Shown in pieces: positions 11,359-23,104 of a stretch of 64,000 bases of DNA. The notes below the pieces were generated by a model. The model searched no databases. It worked only from the letters and a program-made list of their open reading frames with translations, and was not told the origin of the DNA. Source of the stretch: Siphonodentalium dalli (taxonomy: Eukaryota; Mollusca; Scaphopoda; Gadilida; Siphonodentaliidae); the NCBI GenBank assembly GCA_032622095.1, contig CP136064.1, positions 172,616,310-172,680,309 of the forward strand, read 5' to 3'. The position numbers and the translations under genes are program-made. Every line of letters starts with the position of its first letter. Positions within the stretch are counted from its first letter, which is position 1.

Positions 11359-12421
11359 TATGAGGATTTGCGACGGAGATAGCCGACAACCAATGGGGGT
11401 ATTATTTATTTATTTCTCGGCTTATTTATTACGTGATTGTTATGGTACTTGGATCATTGTGATCATAATAGGGGTGGCTTTCCGAAAATGTTTTGTTGTA
11501 TTCATCAGGGTAGCAATCCTTTAAGCAAAAATTATTTCTTCCGTAACATCAATTCAAGTTGAAAATTGGAATGTCATCCCAATTGATTGCTAGTAATATT
11601 CTGATGTGGTTTACTTAAATTCTGGTAATAATTTCCGGCATATGCAAATAGATAAGGGAAGTTTATGGGAAAAAATCACTCATTCTGATCAACATATTCA
11701 CCTCAAACTTAATTGAGAATATGCATAGATCAGAGGGTAGGGTAGAGAATGGAAGGAAAAAACAAAAAAGAAAAGAAAAAAAAAAGATTAACACTTTCGA
11801 TATATTTAAACTTTGTGACATATAAAATAGTACGAATAATTCAAATTAAAATATAAGAAGCTTTTTAAGACATATTTAATAATAATTGCTTTCTTTTTAT
11901 ATCTTTTATTTAGAGGAACAACCCTATAGTAGTCTATGTTGCACTTCATTCAGCAGTGGAATAATGAGTTGAAGAACATGACTGAACCATAAGACATATG
12001 AAGTAATTACAAAATGAATGTATATCTAAACAGCTCTATGTCTATGTACACTACAACAGTTTATGAAAAGCCTGGATTGAAAGTCTGAAATAGGTCTTAT
12101 ACATCATTGTCAAGATTTTAAAATCAGAATAAATTTTATTTGGCCAAGTATCTGGCTTAGTAAGTTAGTAGACAAATTGGTTGTATGACGAAACGATAAT
12201 CATGTTTATATATGATTATAACATTTTTGATAATAATTATATATATAAATCACTTCTCGTTAAGAATGAGCCACCAATATTTCATTGCAATGCCTATTGT
12301 TGGGGAATATCTAACAAAATTTCCAACTGTGTATACAGTTGTTGATCATGTAATTTGATGAACCCACTTTGTGTGTCCCTTAAACAGTGTCATTAATAAA
12401 TTGATTCTCCCATTCAGTTCT

Positions 12422-12610
12422 AAAAGTATACATTGGAATTGTCTATTATTCATTTGGAGATTTGTTTTTTATAATACAAGTGCAGAAAACATTCGACTCC
12501 TATTCAGTAATTTGGAGGGAAAGTTCAGATAACAAGTTCAACATTTGTCCTTATTGTCTGAACATTCCCCAAGTGAACTACTAATTAATGAACATTTAGT
12601 CATCAAATGG
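12422..12610. repeat. Member of a dispersed TTAACCC-ended element family (diverged copy)
   Basis: Shares ATTGGAATTGTCTATTATTC then ATTTGGAG, and the arms GTTCAGATAACAAGTTCAAC / TTATTGTCTGAACATT, with 33511-33768, 38190-38393 and shorter pieces at 37243 and 54195. This copy has lost clear ends. Confidence 0.6.
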
Positions 12611-12862
12611 GTAAAACAGTTTCACTCATTCAAACCAGGTCATATCCTTAATAACATCAACACAGCTTGCTGACAGTTCAAATGACACAACAACGATTAT
12701 TTAGAGCATTACTGTAGCACATTCAATATTACACCTATAACTTTTAATAACACAGGTAAAATTCTGGTGAAAAATTATAAATCTCATTGAATTTTAAAAC
12801 AAATTTCTGTTGAAGAATGTACTAGTACTTGTAATAACCTCACCTATATCTAGCAAACTTAC

Positions 12863-13019
12863 CTTGCAACATGAATTGGAAAGCATTGTCAGAGATTGAG
12901 AATAAATGCGGTGGCATCTCAGCTCGCCTCTTGCCTCTGTATTTGTTGATAATGCTCTCTGTGTAGATTGGAAGTCTTCTGTAAGGGTTTATAGCAATAC
13001 AGAACAGGCCAGAATATGT
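12863..13019 (-). CDS. Mhc: Myosin heavy chain, third coding exon (residues 113-164)
   Basis: A 157-nt exon starting [15 protein letters not shown] and ending [17 protein letters not shown] plus one base of the next codon (phase 1). The length matches the equivalent vertebrate exon. [10 protein letters not shown] and [13 protein letters not shown] are near-invariant landmarks just before the nucleotide pocket. The acceptor is TTTCTTCAG at 13020 and the donor is GTAAGTTTGC at 12862. The lone G at the exon end pairs with AC at the start of the micro-exon to make the Asp codon. Confidence 0.95.
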
Positions 13020-13111
13020 CTGAAGAAAGATGGAATAAATAAATAAGTGCAAAACCAAAAAAAAACAAATCGCATTTAAAGATTAAGCATTATTAAGGCG
13101 CATATAATAAA

Positions 13112-13228
13112 AAGAACACCTACAGTTTATTGTTTGAATACCTGAAACATCTCATTCGTGTCTGGAAAAAATATTAAATTTCACGAGCGAGATATTTTGG
13201 TATTCAAACAAAAACTGTAGGTATTCTC
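13112..13228. mobile_element. Foldback element filling the 230-bp myosin intron
   Basis: AACACCTACAGTTTATTGTT and TTGAATACC on the left pair with GGTATTCAAACAAAAACTGT and AGGTATTC on the right, 29-30 bp per arm with a ~57-bp loop. It occupies half of the shortest intron, between the exons for residues 65-112 and 113-164, and its right end is 22 bp from the splice donor. Confidence 0.75.
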
Positions 13229-13249
13229 TATGTATAATTATAAACTTAC

Positions 13250-13393
13250 ATAAATCATTCCGACGGTGTATCTAGCTCTAAGATTGTGTAGAACAGATGC
13301 CTCATTCAGGTATGTCATGTTAGCCATGTCCTCAATTTTTTCATATTTTGGTGGATTCATCTGCTGGATGTCATCTTTCTTACAAGTCCTGCT
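13250..13393 (-). CDS. Mhc: Myosin heavy chain, second coding exon (residues 65-112)
   Basis: A 144-nt exon with phase-0 boundaries, the same length as the corresponding vertebrate muscle exon. It reads [19 protein letters not shown] followed by the conserved [20 protein letters not shown] and ends GMIY. This completes the SH3-like domain and enters the motor domain. The acceptor is TTTTCACAG at 13394 and the donor is GTAAGTTT. The next intron is only 230 bp and holds a foldback element 22 bp from this donor. Confidence 0.94.
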
Positions 13394-14162
13394 CTGTGAA
13401 AATAAAAAAATATTTACAATCATACATGCATTCAAGTTAACACGGTGGAACTTGAATACAGGACATTGATTGGTTGAAATCACGTCATGTGACATCGCAC
13501 ACCCCCACTTGTTTCCATATATATATATCCATGGACGCAACTTTACACAAGGTTGCAAGTTAATTGGTCTGATATTTTGTGTGAAACGCATGCAAATTAA
13601 AATCCATTTCTTAATGGGAACATGTTCATACATCTAATTCCAATGCGGCCTAAAAAAAAAGAAGAGGTGTGTTTCCCCTAACCTGACCGACCGCCTCCCA
13701 GACACGTCAAGATTTTTTTTATCGTGACCAGTAGGGGGGGAAAAAAACGTCTACCTCCGGAAGTCCTGGCGCATGCGCTAAAACAACCTGCAAAGCATTA
13801 GGGGAGGTCTGGTGTACATTTCCGGTATTGTAGTTTTAAAGATGGTGCTGCCCACACATCAGGATATGCAGATTACCAAAAACAATATTAAATGAAGATG
13901 TTTTATACGCCATCAAATTTACTGGGTGTGACCATTTTCCCGACACCCAGAAGTGTTTAATAACACTTGTGAGGCAATCCACGTGCATCATTCACCAAAT
14001 TATTCAAAGAACTGCACTATGTCGGTTTGGTCGAAAATGTCTTATATCGGCGATCAGTTACTGTTCCACCTACGCTGACCATCGGAAAGGTAGTTGCCAA
14101 GTTTGGGTTGTCGGTGATCGAATATTTATGTGCCTATGATTTACAAGTTAATACTGATAGCG

Positions 14163-14709
14163 CAGGGGGGGTGGTCGGAAAAAAAATTCAGGCACGTATG
14201 GCATTTTTTCCCTTTCGATGATTTTTTGTACCCACCCACCCCCACCGCCAATTTTGTTTCCGTTTTCGGCAGTTTTTTCCGACCATTTTTTGACACCCAC
14301 CCCCCTTTTTAACACTAAAACATAGATTTGCGAGGGGAAATTCACTGTAAACAGCTGTATATGAATTTCTGTGCATACTATTTATCATGGATGTTAACAT
14401 GGACATGTAAATAGGAATGAGTCATTTTGAGGTCATTCGGCCAAAAAAACATGGCTGCCAGCGGCCATCTTGGATTTCAAAATTTGCAACAAAATACAAC
14501 ACGATAACTGCCTGCAGTCATTTTACCAGTTAGAATTACATTATTTCTCTCATTCAAAGTGGTTTTGAAGCCCAACTCATTGCCAAAACACTAAAAAAAC
14601 AAACAGGAAATTTTTTTTTAGTTGCGGAAAAAATTGCTTGTTGGTGGCTTTGACCACCCACCTACCCCGGCATACGTGCCGGAATATTTTTTTTCACCCC
14701 CCCCCCCTG
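14163..14709. mobile_element. Nonautonomous CAGGGG...CCCCTG DNA transposon, copy 1
   Basis: Ends are CAGGGGGGGTGGTCGGAAAA and, inverted, CAGGGGGGGGGTGAAAAAAA, both followed by TTC(C/A)GGCACGTATG. Direct repeats GATAGCG flank it (14156-14162, 14710-14716). A nearly identical copy lies at 51711-52271 and a related one at 26405-27342. CAG...CTG ends recall hAT elements, but those make 8-bp duplications and here 7 bp fits best. The interior (CATGGCTGCCAGCGGCCATC region) is noncoding. Confidence 0.85.
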
Positions 14710-17268
14710 GATAGCGAAGAAACAAAAACAACACCCAAAAACAATTTTGACATTCTTCTTCAGAAGTCAAAGTTTTCCAAAGAAAAAGAAACCACGTTGA
14801 GTAAAACTAACTGTTATATCGGAATACTATTCCAGTATTCAGAAACTCTATATCTAGCATTTTATATCTATATAAAACAGGGACGTGGCGGAGAGATCCT
14901 GAATGGGGAGGGGGTTGGTGTCCACTTCAGAAATTCTGATTCAATGTAATCAATGATGCAGTCCCCCTGCTGGTATTGATTTCCCAATGTATACACCATT
15001 CCCCTTGGAGTTGGACCCCATTTTCGACTGGGGAACTGCAAGTTAGAAGTTGAAGAAATTCAGTTTCCATCCCTCCTTGTATCCCCTAAATGGTTTAAAT
15101 TGGTGATAGCTGTAACTCATGTATACTAGATATTTTGCTTTTATTCAAGTGTTATTAATTTCAATAATAGAGATATAAAATTGATTTGTTTGAAATGAAA
15201 GGTATCAAATTGTTAACAGATTTAATTATCTCAATTGGGGAACCTCCTTTACGATTGAACCACGCCTCTGTAATTACTTCCTAGATACTGTCGCTAAGCC
15301 TTACAAGCGCTGGCGTCTGGGCGATTTATGAGGCTGTGAGCTACAGCGAGAGCATGGTGCTAATTGCCAGAATTGTTTGGGCATAAAATAAAAAACGATA
15401 TGTAAAGGAGGGAACAATATAATGTTTGATATGATTTAAGACTGACTCAATGCATGTTCCAGGACACGTCTACACACAATTAAAATTAATAATTTGACAG
15501 ACAAAAATTATGCGAAATACCAGCCAGACATGTCAGTTTCTCAAAAGCAATCATAATATAAATGACGTCCGAAAGCAGTGCACGTGCTAATAAGATTTTG
15601 CCATAAAGTGACAACCATTCAATTGAGTTAAGCGTCGGCTCTTTACTTTGATGTACCGATGTGACGTCACACAAAGGAAGCAAAACAAACTGTTCTTAAA
15701 GTAGGCTATATGGTGTATGGTTTTGAGTGTAACATTAAGCCGATGGCCATTTCGAATCGCCGGGACAAGCGCCCGTGTTATTCAAGCTGATATGTTGGTC
15801 TTAAAGAATTAATAAACTAATGGATGTCACAACCTATAATGGATGTGTCAGATTAACACACAGGAAACGAGGCTGCATTTCATTTGATTTTTTCACACGT
15901 TTGATCCGCGAAGGCATTGGTAATCGACACTAGAGAAATAATAGAGTTTAGTTGTTGCATAATATATAATATAACAAAATGAGCTTTAATAGCACGGAAG
16001 TGATAAACTTATATGCCTTTGGGAAGAAATAGATATTGTTTAACTGTTAGTACTTCCAACCAACTATCTGCATGGATCCATGCATCGACTAATAACAATA
16101 TATTTTGCTCTAATTTCAATTATGTATTTTAAGTCACTATTACGTTCGACTTTGTACATTCAACGATGCCGGTTTACGTAGTCGAATCTCAGTAGAGTCT
16201 ATAATACACATGTCAGACAGAACTGCTCCTTCAAATCTAATTTCCCTATGTCTGATTTCTTGACACCTTGTACATAATTATGGCAAAGGACGAGTAGAAT
16301 CATTTGAAACAAGAAACTTGTATACCGCATCGAAACGATAATTACTGAATCCGGTATAATATTGTAGAAGGTAGGATTTCCTTGAGACGTTGTCTACCGA
16401 AAAAGAACGGTGGTGATTTGTTTACCTCATTGTTCTGTTTTCTTGTCCCTCTTGGATACGATAGTTATTTTAGCTTCCGAAATATATATAAGCTGTATTA
16501 ACCTACCTTTGTTTGAACAAACATGTATTCCTTGTAATCCTGTCGATATTGAAGTTTCCGTGACTTTTGTTGCACGGTCTGATCCAACGTAAACATCGTT
16601 CATTGTTAGTTTTCGGCTTCGGAAAAGGGCCAAATATCACCGTTGATTTATCGTTAGAATCAGACCCCAAATTTGTGTATATAACGACAGTCACTATTAC
16701 AAGATGCATACGCACACATTGGCATCTTTAAAATCTCGGAAAGAAGTTATATTATCGTGTTAAACAGCGTTTTATAACGAGTGATAATGCATCACCGAGA
16801 GGTTCTTTTGTTTGGTAAGGGGACGTCCTTGAACTTCGTTCGCTGCAACGCGATTGGTCAGTTACCGCTGTCTGTCAATAATATGAGATTCGTCAATTAC
16901 AGCTGCCTGAGAGTGAGAGACAGTGTTGGTGCCGTCATAACAGGATATGACTTTACCTGTTATGTGCAGTGCCATTGATCCCTTAGGATCACCCCATGCC
17001 ATGGTCCACCATGGCTATGATGGCATCCCAGATGGTGGTAAAGCAGTACTACACATCTGGTCTCGGAGATGCCGACCGTTGTGTTCATTCCAGTGAAATT
17101 GGGGCCGAGATAAAGCTTTCTTTAAAGTTTAAGAAAGCGCTATATAAATTTATAATCAGTAAATCAATATGCAACAAATGTACAGAGAGTGGTTTATTGA
17201 CTCTAGATAAGTTTAATGCTCTAAGAAGACTATGGCAGTCTGGCTGATTTGCATTTACATAAGAAATG

Positions 17269-17405
17269 AACGGCGGTTTCAATGTGGTGATGGGATTTTG
17301 ACTGCGAGAAAAATTCAGCAAACTGCATGAACCCCAAGGGGTTCATGCGGAGTTTGCTGATTTTTTTTCGCGGTCAAAACCCATGACCACGTTGAATCCG
17401 CCGTT
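17269..17405. mobile_element. Foldback element
   Basis: AACGGCGGTTTCAATGTGGT pairs with ACCACGTTGAATCCGCCGTT, and the stem continues through TTTTGAC, TCAGCAAACT and GCATGAACCCC to a 3-base loop. It forms a nearly continuous ~65-bp hairpin. Confidence 0.8.
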
Positions 17406-17499
17406 TATTATTTATATTTATATACTTACGCTCTTTAAAACACTTCTCCAAATATGTCCGTTATTTCGTCAAAAACACTTTTTCAAATATCTCCGTTAT

Positions 17500-17630
17500 T
17501 TCGTTTATAAAAATAATTTCCTATTTCTATATTTCGCTGTATTTTCCTATTTCGATTTTTCATGCTATATCGCTGTATTTTCATATTTCGCTTTTTCGTT
17601 GTATTTCATATTTCGATAATTCGCTATATT
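17500..17630. repeat. Degenerate TATTTCG-rich tandem repeat
   Basis: Irregular repetition of CGCTGTATTTTCCTATTTCG-like words over about 130 bp, right after a foldback element. The short open frame through it reflects the repeat and is not a gene. Confidence 0.5.
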
Positions 17631-19075
17631 TGACATATTATGGGATATGGGATTATATGATAACCAACATTCTGATAGTCAATCGAACATCTCGTGCCAC
17701 CCGTGCTTGCGATTAGATGCCACTAGCCATCCATTCGTGAACCTCGATTACATATTGTTTGCTATCAAATTTGGCGTATTGGCCGACTAGATACTCAAGC
17801 AGTCGGTAATGTCTGACAATCCCCGGGACCAATGTGTTCATAAACATATATATGAACGACATTGAAAGTGACATCACGTTACGTTCATAGGTTTATGAAC
17901 GCATTGAATAAGGGGGCGTGTCTACCGTAACGCTATGGGGAAATCGGAAGAGATATCAGGTGTATGTAAATATATTTGCTTGACTCAGACTGTATCAGTG
18001 TATGATTACTATGAACAAACACAATCACACATATTAATTACGCTCAGGTTAATAGGCTATCTTAAAATTTAATATAAATTGAATTTATGACTGGAGCCAT
18101 AAAATGGCGTCAATTAAATTACAAATTACCGTAATCAAAAACAGTAATTGAGGGATACTGGATTGTTAAACCGATCGCACACACGATCGCTTAAAATATT
18201 ATGATGATACGGGGAGAACACTCAAGCCACTCACTGACTAGCGACGATACAATAACTTAAATGATTATATGGGACTAGTATGCATATAATATAACTTTTA
18301 TTTGATTCATTTGGTTGAAAACTTTACAAAAATTACTCGACAACGACAATTTGTATTTTTGCATTCCGGTAAATTTGTCATCCGTAACATCATAAACATG
18401 ACTTCGTACTCAACAGACTTTCAAATAATGGAAAAATTGTTACCTTATTCTCCGACTAGAGACTATAGAAACCAACAACAACATTTGGCGTACAGTAGTC
18501 AGTACCCCTTTAACCAAATAAAACATAATTAAATTAAAATAAAAGCCTGGGTAGTTGAAAATAAACGTAATACTAACTCGGTGACGCGTTATGCAGTAGG
18601 TCCCTAGATTTGCGTAGGTCTCCGTAGGTCACTCAATTCGCGTAGGTCCCCGCAGTAATGCAATATATAGTAGGTCTACATGATTTATTGACTGATAAAA
18701 TGGATTTATACCACTAAATGATCATGTTAGATGTTACTTTGCAATTTGTTTTTTATAATTAATTTCCGAAATCTGATGGGTTTGTTTGCTTAGTGTGATT
18801 TCTGATCCGGAAAGTAAGAGGATTATCTTACTGGCTTCGGGATAAGATATTAATTAGAGGATTACTGGATATATTTTTGCATTGATTTAGGTCCCCGTAG
18901 TAATGGAAGGGTGCATGCCTAATATATTATCAATAAGTGAACATATTATATGATATTGCGTTGTTTTTAAAAAATTAAATATCTTAGATGAAAAAAAAAA
19001 ATATAAGAATTACCATCCAGTTAATTAAGTTATGTTAAGATTATTATTTTTTGCGAGACTGGGTGTTTTCTTTGC

Positions 19076-19219
19076 GAAAAGGATCCGTCCTCTTTGAAGA
19101 TTCATTTCGGCAATGTTTGTTGTGAAAAGGATCTGTCCTCTTTGCATATTCATTTCGGCAATGTCTGTTGTGAAAAGGATCTGTTTTCTTTGAAGATTCA
19201 TTTCGGCAATGTCTGTTGT
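19076..19219. repeat. Three tandem 48-bp units inside the 1.5-kb transposon
   Basis: The unit starts GAAAAGGATCTGTCCTCTTT and ends GGCAATGTCTGTTGT, three copies with few differences. Because 48 is divisible by three, the minus strand reads a 16-residue repeat (TTDIAEMNLQR.QILF). No start, domain or expression signal supports a protein. Confidence 0.8.
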
Positions 19220-19620
19220 GATAGGGTTGTGACTAATTATCAACAGTGTTGGTACTCATAGGTGAGTGACATTTTATGATTCTAAGACATGATACTTAAG
19301 TTGAGCACTGAGACTTTCAAACTCATATTCATTAATATTATTCAATATGCGACTTACCGATCCACGATACCCATGCGGAGTGTGTAGTTTGAGATGCTTT
19401 AAAGACTGCATCGAGTGTACGGGATGTAAATCCTGGATACACTCAGCTTGTGTAACTGGCATGACCAAACAGTTGTTCGATAATGGACATAAAACGTTTC
19501 TGCTGTAGCCATCCGACAGCCATGACGACAGTTCTAGGTTTCGACAAAACATTCAATCTGGGCCAGGTGCATGTGACAATAGGTTGCTTTAAGCATCTCG
19601 CTGTAACGCGCAACGATTCA

Positions 19621-19802
19621 TCTAACGCACCCATGCCCAATCAGTTATCCTCCAATTAATATCTGTCCACGAAGCCAGTAAGATAATCCTGTTTTGAATT
19701 CAATAAACTATGAAAAATATATAATTCTCCTATCTAACGCACCCATGCCCAATCAGTTATCCTCCAATTAATATCTGTCCACGAAGCCAGTAAGATAATC
19801 CT
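19621..19802. repeat. 70-bp direct duplication at the inner edge of the right inverted repeat
   Basis: The 70-bp segment TCTAACGCACCCATGCCCAA...AGTAAGATAATCCT occurs at 19621-19690 and again at 19733-19802. The second copy runs directly into the right inverted repeat. It looks like an aberrant repair or slippage event at the arm boundary. Confidence 0.75.
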
Positions 19803-20539
19803 CTTACTTTCCGGATCAGAAATCACGTAATTTTAGTTAGGCTTCATGATCCTCTAAGTATCACTAAGCAAACAAACCCATCAGATTTCGGAAATTAATT
19901 ATAAAAAACAAATTGCAAAGTAACATCTAACATGATCATTTAGTGGTATAAATCCATTTTATCAGTCAATAAATCATGTAGACCTACTATATATTGCATT
20001 ACTGCGGGGACCTACGCGAATTGAGTGACCTACGGAGACCTACGCAAATCTAGGGACCTACTGCATAACGCAGTACCCATACTAACTTAGTAACTAGATA
20101 TAACTATACAGCGCATTATCTTCACTTCAGTATTATAATTTATATTCAATCGTAAAGACTTAAACTGATCAAAAGACTTAAACTAATAAAAGGGGGTGAA
20201 ACACATACAGCCAAATCAAGGCTTCCACAGTCCACACCGAACAACCTACAGTAGGCTACACTGATACAGAACAAAATTTCGAATAAATGGCGGCGGAAGT
20301 CGATGCATGTGACCACATATAAAAAATATAGACGCCAAATCGAAACGAAACAGAACGTAATTATGACGGACCTGCTCATAGCCTCGTTTTGTTAAATTAC
20401 CGGTACTTTTAGCAAGGTGAAAATCGTCACTGTTGTAGCACGACAATATTTAAGTGAGCGCTGCGCGCAAAACACATGATTCTATCAACAAATCATTAAA
20501 GGCCCACTTAATTTTCGAGTAACTGATTTTCTTTTTTTT

Positions 20540-20606
20540 TAACGACGACCAGCTGGGCGCAGCCCAGCCGCGCATATGTTGCTTTGCAACATATGCGCTA
20601 GTCGTC
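20540..20606. repeat. Hairpin inside the TTAA element
   Basis: ACGACGACCAGC...GCTAGTCGTC form an outer stem around a perfect GCGCATATGTTGC / GCAACATATGCGC stem with a 3-base loop. Confidence 0.65.
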
Positions 20607-20633
20607 CTTATACTAAGTTCGCTTTCGAACATG

Positions 20634-20695
20634 GGCGCCGCCATCTTGAATTAGGGGCGCCGCCATCTTGAATTTCAGGGGCCGCCATCTTGAAA
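20634..20695. promoter_or_regulatory. Triple GCCGCCATCTTGAA repeat (YY1-like sites)
   Basis: GGGCGCCGCCATCTTGAA, GGGGCGCCGCCATCTTGAA and GGGGCCGCCATCTTGAA lie in tandem at about 21-bp spacing. GCCGCCATCTTG is the YY1 consensus in animals. The array lies inside a nonautonomous transposon in a myosin intron, so the element could carry regulatory sites. There is no functional proof. Confidence 0.35.
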
Positions 20696-21938
20696 CGTCA
20701 TTGCAATTAAATTAAAACTACAAAATGTAACTTTTCACATGGCTAACATATAACGGTATTCATTGTGTGAAGACATTACTTGGTTTATACTTTAAACAAT
20801 AATCATTACTTAAATCATAAATGTTGTCGATCTGACTCGGGTTGCTATATATGCCATTCGGAAAATGACGGAAATTACGTAAAGCTGCACATTTTCGTTA
20901 GCCACATCGCGAAAACAACATGACTCATTTCGTAAAAGTCTTAAAATGTTTGTCATATCAGTAAATAAACTTTTCTTTAGTTTATTAAATTAGTAAAAGC
21001 ACGTTCAGGTAAACTGTTAGGTTACGTCATATGTTGTATCCAAAGCGACGTCATATTGGCACGCGCATTTCCCCGCGAAAGTTATTGACGTTTTGACAGC
21101 GACATAGCACACAAAGCAGGCATAATGTTGGCACGGTTGGCATTATGTTTGGTTGGGTTGACGTTGTTTCATAGTGCATGGCTCCGAGTCCGGGCTGGTA
21201 TAAATGTAGCTCCATGCAATTGTAATCAAACTGATCAAATCCCAACCTATAAAATCACTATATAGGATTTGTACAGGTACAAACAAAAACATATGTTCTT
21301 GGAAATTGAATGTTCTTCATTACTTATATTCTATATAATGATTTGGGTTGTGATTTGAAACAAACAAACAACCCAAATTATGAGGGAGGTAAACCCAAGT
21401 TCTCACTCATAAGAACCCCAATTTCCAACCAAGGCCAAGGGTTGTGGGGCGAGTACAACTAATATTTCATTCAAATTGAAATTGGGCATATATATGGACC
21501 AGTCGAAAAAATGGCCCGAGGAGCCACGCAAGGCTGAACGATGTGAGTGCAATATGATAATTCTGAGGTAGACCCCATCCCCATACCACAAGCAACCATG
21601 CAACTTCGTGTACGTAATTGGTTATAAGAAATATTTATAGTTAATTAAATCTTGACGTTCATATAAGTCAACACATAGTAGTCTGAGTAGAGTAGGTCGT
21701 GACTGCACGGTCGTCCTTTTTTTTACATGGATTTCAATACCATAATTTCTTGTTTATAGTGACTTGATATACGGTTTTAATAACAATCTATGCATTAAAT
21801 ATGATTAAAATACTATAATTCATCACCATCTGAAACGTCTGTCTCAGCAGATGCCCATAGATAAATAGAAACAGCTGAAATAATAGAAAGATCCCCCGCT
21901 ATATATGGCTCCCAGAATGCAACAGAATTCAAACTAAA

Positions 21939-22012
21939 GATGTATTTTCTATGGATAGGGGAATAACTCTATATTTAAAATATAGAGATTCCCCTCCATT
22001 GAAAATAATACA
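21939..22012. repeat. Short foldback inside the TTAA element
   Basis: GTATTTTCTATGGATAGGGG and AATAACTCTATATTT pair with AAATATAGAGATTCCCCTCC and ATTGAAAATAATAC, with almost no loop. It may be a separate small element nested in the larger one. Confidence 0.6.
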
Positions 22013-22912
22013 CTTTTTACTACAATCTATATGAAACTTGAGCACAAAAACACGTCGGTAACTAAAAAAAAAACAACATGTTCACAGTTTATTACACCTG
22101 ACAAGTTGACAATACCATGTTTCGGAGCTTCCTCTTTCAAATGGTATATACACTATATGGCATATAAATTATGTAGGGGGTTCGAAAGTTAAGTGGGCCT
22201 TTAATAACTCTCCAATATTTTACGAGATTTCGCATATTCATATTGATTATTGAATCCATTATGTACTATGTAAATTTATATTAATTAAGTCATGTGTAGC
22301 ACTTGGCATTATAATTAACCAATCAAGTCCAATTATATACCAAATTTTAATAAAAAAAAACTGACGGTAGCCTAAATATTGGAAAAGGTCGAAGCATATA
22401 TTTAAAAGTAGGCCTATTCCGAAAATCATATTTAGACTAAACTGTTTTAACTTAATATGCGATCAGCGAAATTCAGTGCCGATGATTGTTGACATTCACT
22501 GTAGGATCGACTTAACCGTTTTGTTTACATTTGAACCTACGCAAAATTGCGTTATTTAAGTTGGAAATCTCGAGCAATCAATAATTAATATTAGAACACA
22601 GTTTATCTATTTCTCCATGTTCTTCGCGATGGTTCATGATGTTTTTACATACTTTTATAATGTTTGCACATTTACCCACAGCGAGTGACTTTGGTCCCTT
22701 TAAACAAGAACGTGATGGTAATATAAATTACTAACCCCTCTCGATCCGCCCCCGATATAGGCTTTATTCAATCGACACCATGGAAGCAGTGACATCGCGG
22801 AATCAGTTTTTGGCAATATATATACGGTACTCTAAATACCGGTATACATGTGTGCCACAACATTCAGTATATTGATTTATTTTTGGGGATACCTATAACC
22901 TTAGCGGCCTAC

Positions 22913-23104
22913 CTCCAATTTCTCTGTTTTCACTTGAATTTGGTCACCCTTCGTGCTCTCGATTTCCGCAGCAAGGAAGCCCTCTTTGGCGTCCGGAATC
23001 CAACAGTTCTTCTTGCCATCGAATGGTCTGGTTTGCTCTTCAAGACGTTTCTTTCTTGGAACACAAAGAAACTCAAAATCGGGATCATCGTCGTAGAACC
23101 CCAT
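22913..23104 (-). CDS. Mhc: Myosin heavy chain, first coding exon (residues 1-64)
   Basis: This exon encodes the start of the N-terminal SH3-like domain, beginning MGFYDDDPDFEFL and including FDGKKNCWIPD and AAEIESTKGD, all family landmarks. The ATG at 23104 is chosen because it gives the usual short acidic leader before DPDF. A noncoding stretch of 24 bases precedes it, after a good splice acceptor with AG at 23129-23130 and a pyrimidine-rich tract. At least one noncoding exon must therefore lie further right. The donor GTAGGC follows codon GAG at 22913, phase 0. The exon is followed by the longest intron of the gene, which carries most of the large transposons. Confidence 0.94.

Larger units (their letters stand above)
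18579..20078. mobile_element. 1,500-bp DNA transposon with ~270-bp inverted repeats and 9-bp target duplication
   Basis: ATACTAACT is repeated exactly at both flanks (18570-18578, 20079-20087). Inside, about 270 bp from GCGTTATGCAGTAGGTCCCT through CTTACTGGCTTCG is nearly identical and inverted at the other end, with a ~40-bp insertion in the right arm. Very long terminal repeats plus 9-bp duplication is the Mutator-like (MULE) pattern. The ~0.9-kb centre holds a 48-bp tandem repeat and a 70-bp duplication and no recognisable transposase, so it is nonautonomous. Confidence 0.85.
20500..22200. mobile_element. 1,701-bp element with AGGCCCACTTAA ends and TTAA flanks
   Basis: The left end AGGCCCACTTAATTTTCGA and the inverted right end AGGCCCACTTAACTTTCGA differ by one base. 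TTAA lies at both junctions (20496-20499, 22201-22204). TTAA duplication occurs in piggyBac and Kolobok superfamilies; the AGG start does not fit canonical piggyBac (CCC). The interior holds two hairpins and a triple GCCGCCATCTTG repeat but no recognisable transposase. Confidence 0.75.
13394..22912 (-). other. First coding intron (9.5 kb), transposon-rich
   Basis: Contains the CAGGGG element, a foldback, the 1,500-bp long-inverted-repeat element and the 1,701-bp TTAA element, listed separately. The stretches 14720-17260, 17640-18560 and 22210-22900 show no coding exon or recognisable RNA gene; short ORFs there have no recognisable domain. Large first introns of muscle myosin genes often hold enhancers, but none can be pinned down here. 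Confidence 0.7.

Noticed and set aside
13266-13469. Plus-strand open frame opposite a myosin exon
   Set aside because: It is the antisense shadow of the exon for residues 65-112.
16060-16090. GCATGGATCCATGC palindrome
   Set aside because: Only 14 bp and isolated; expected by chance at this scale.
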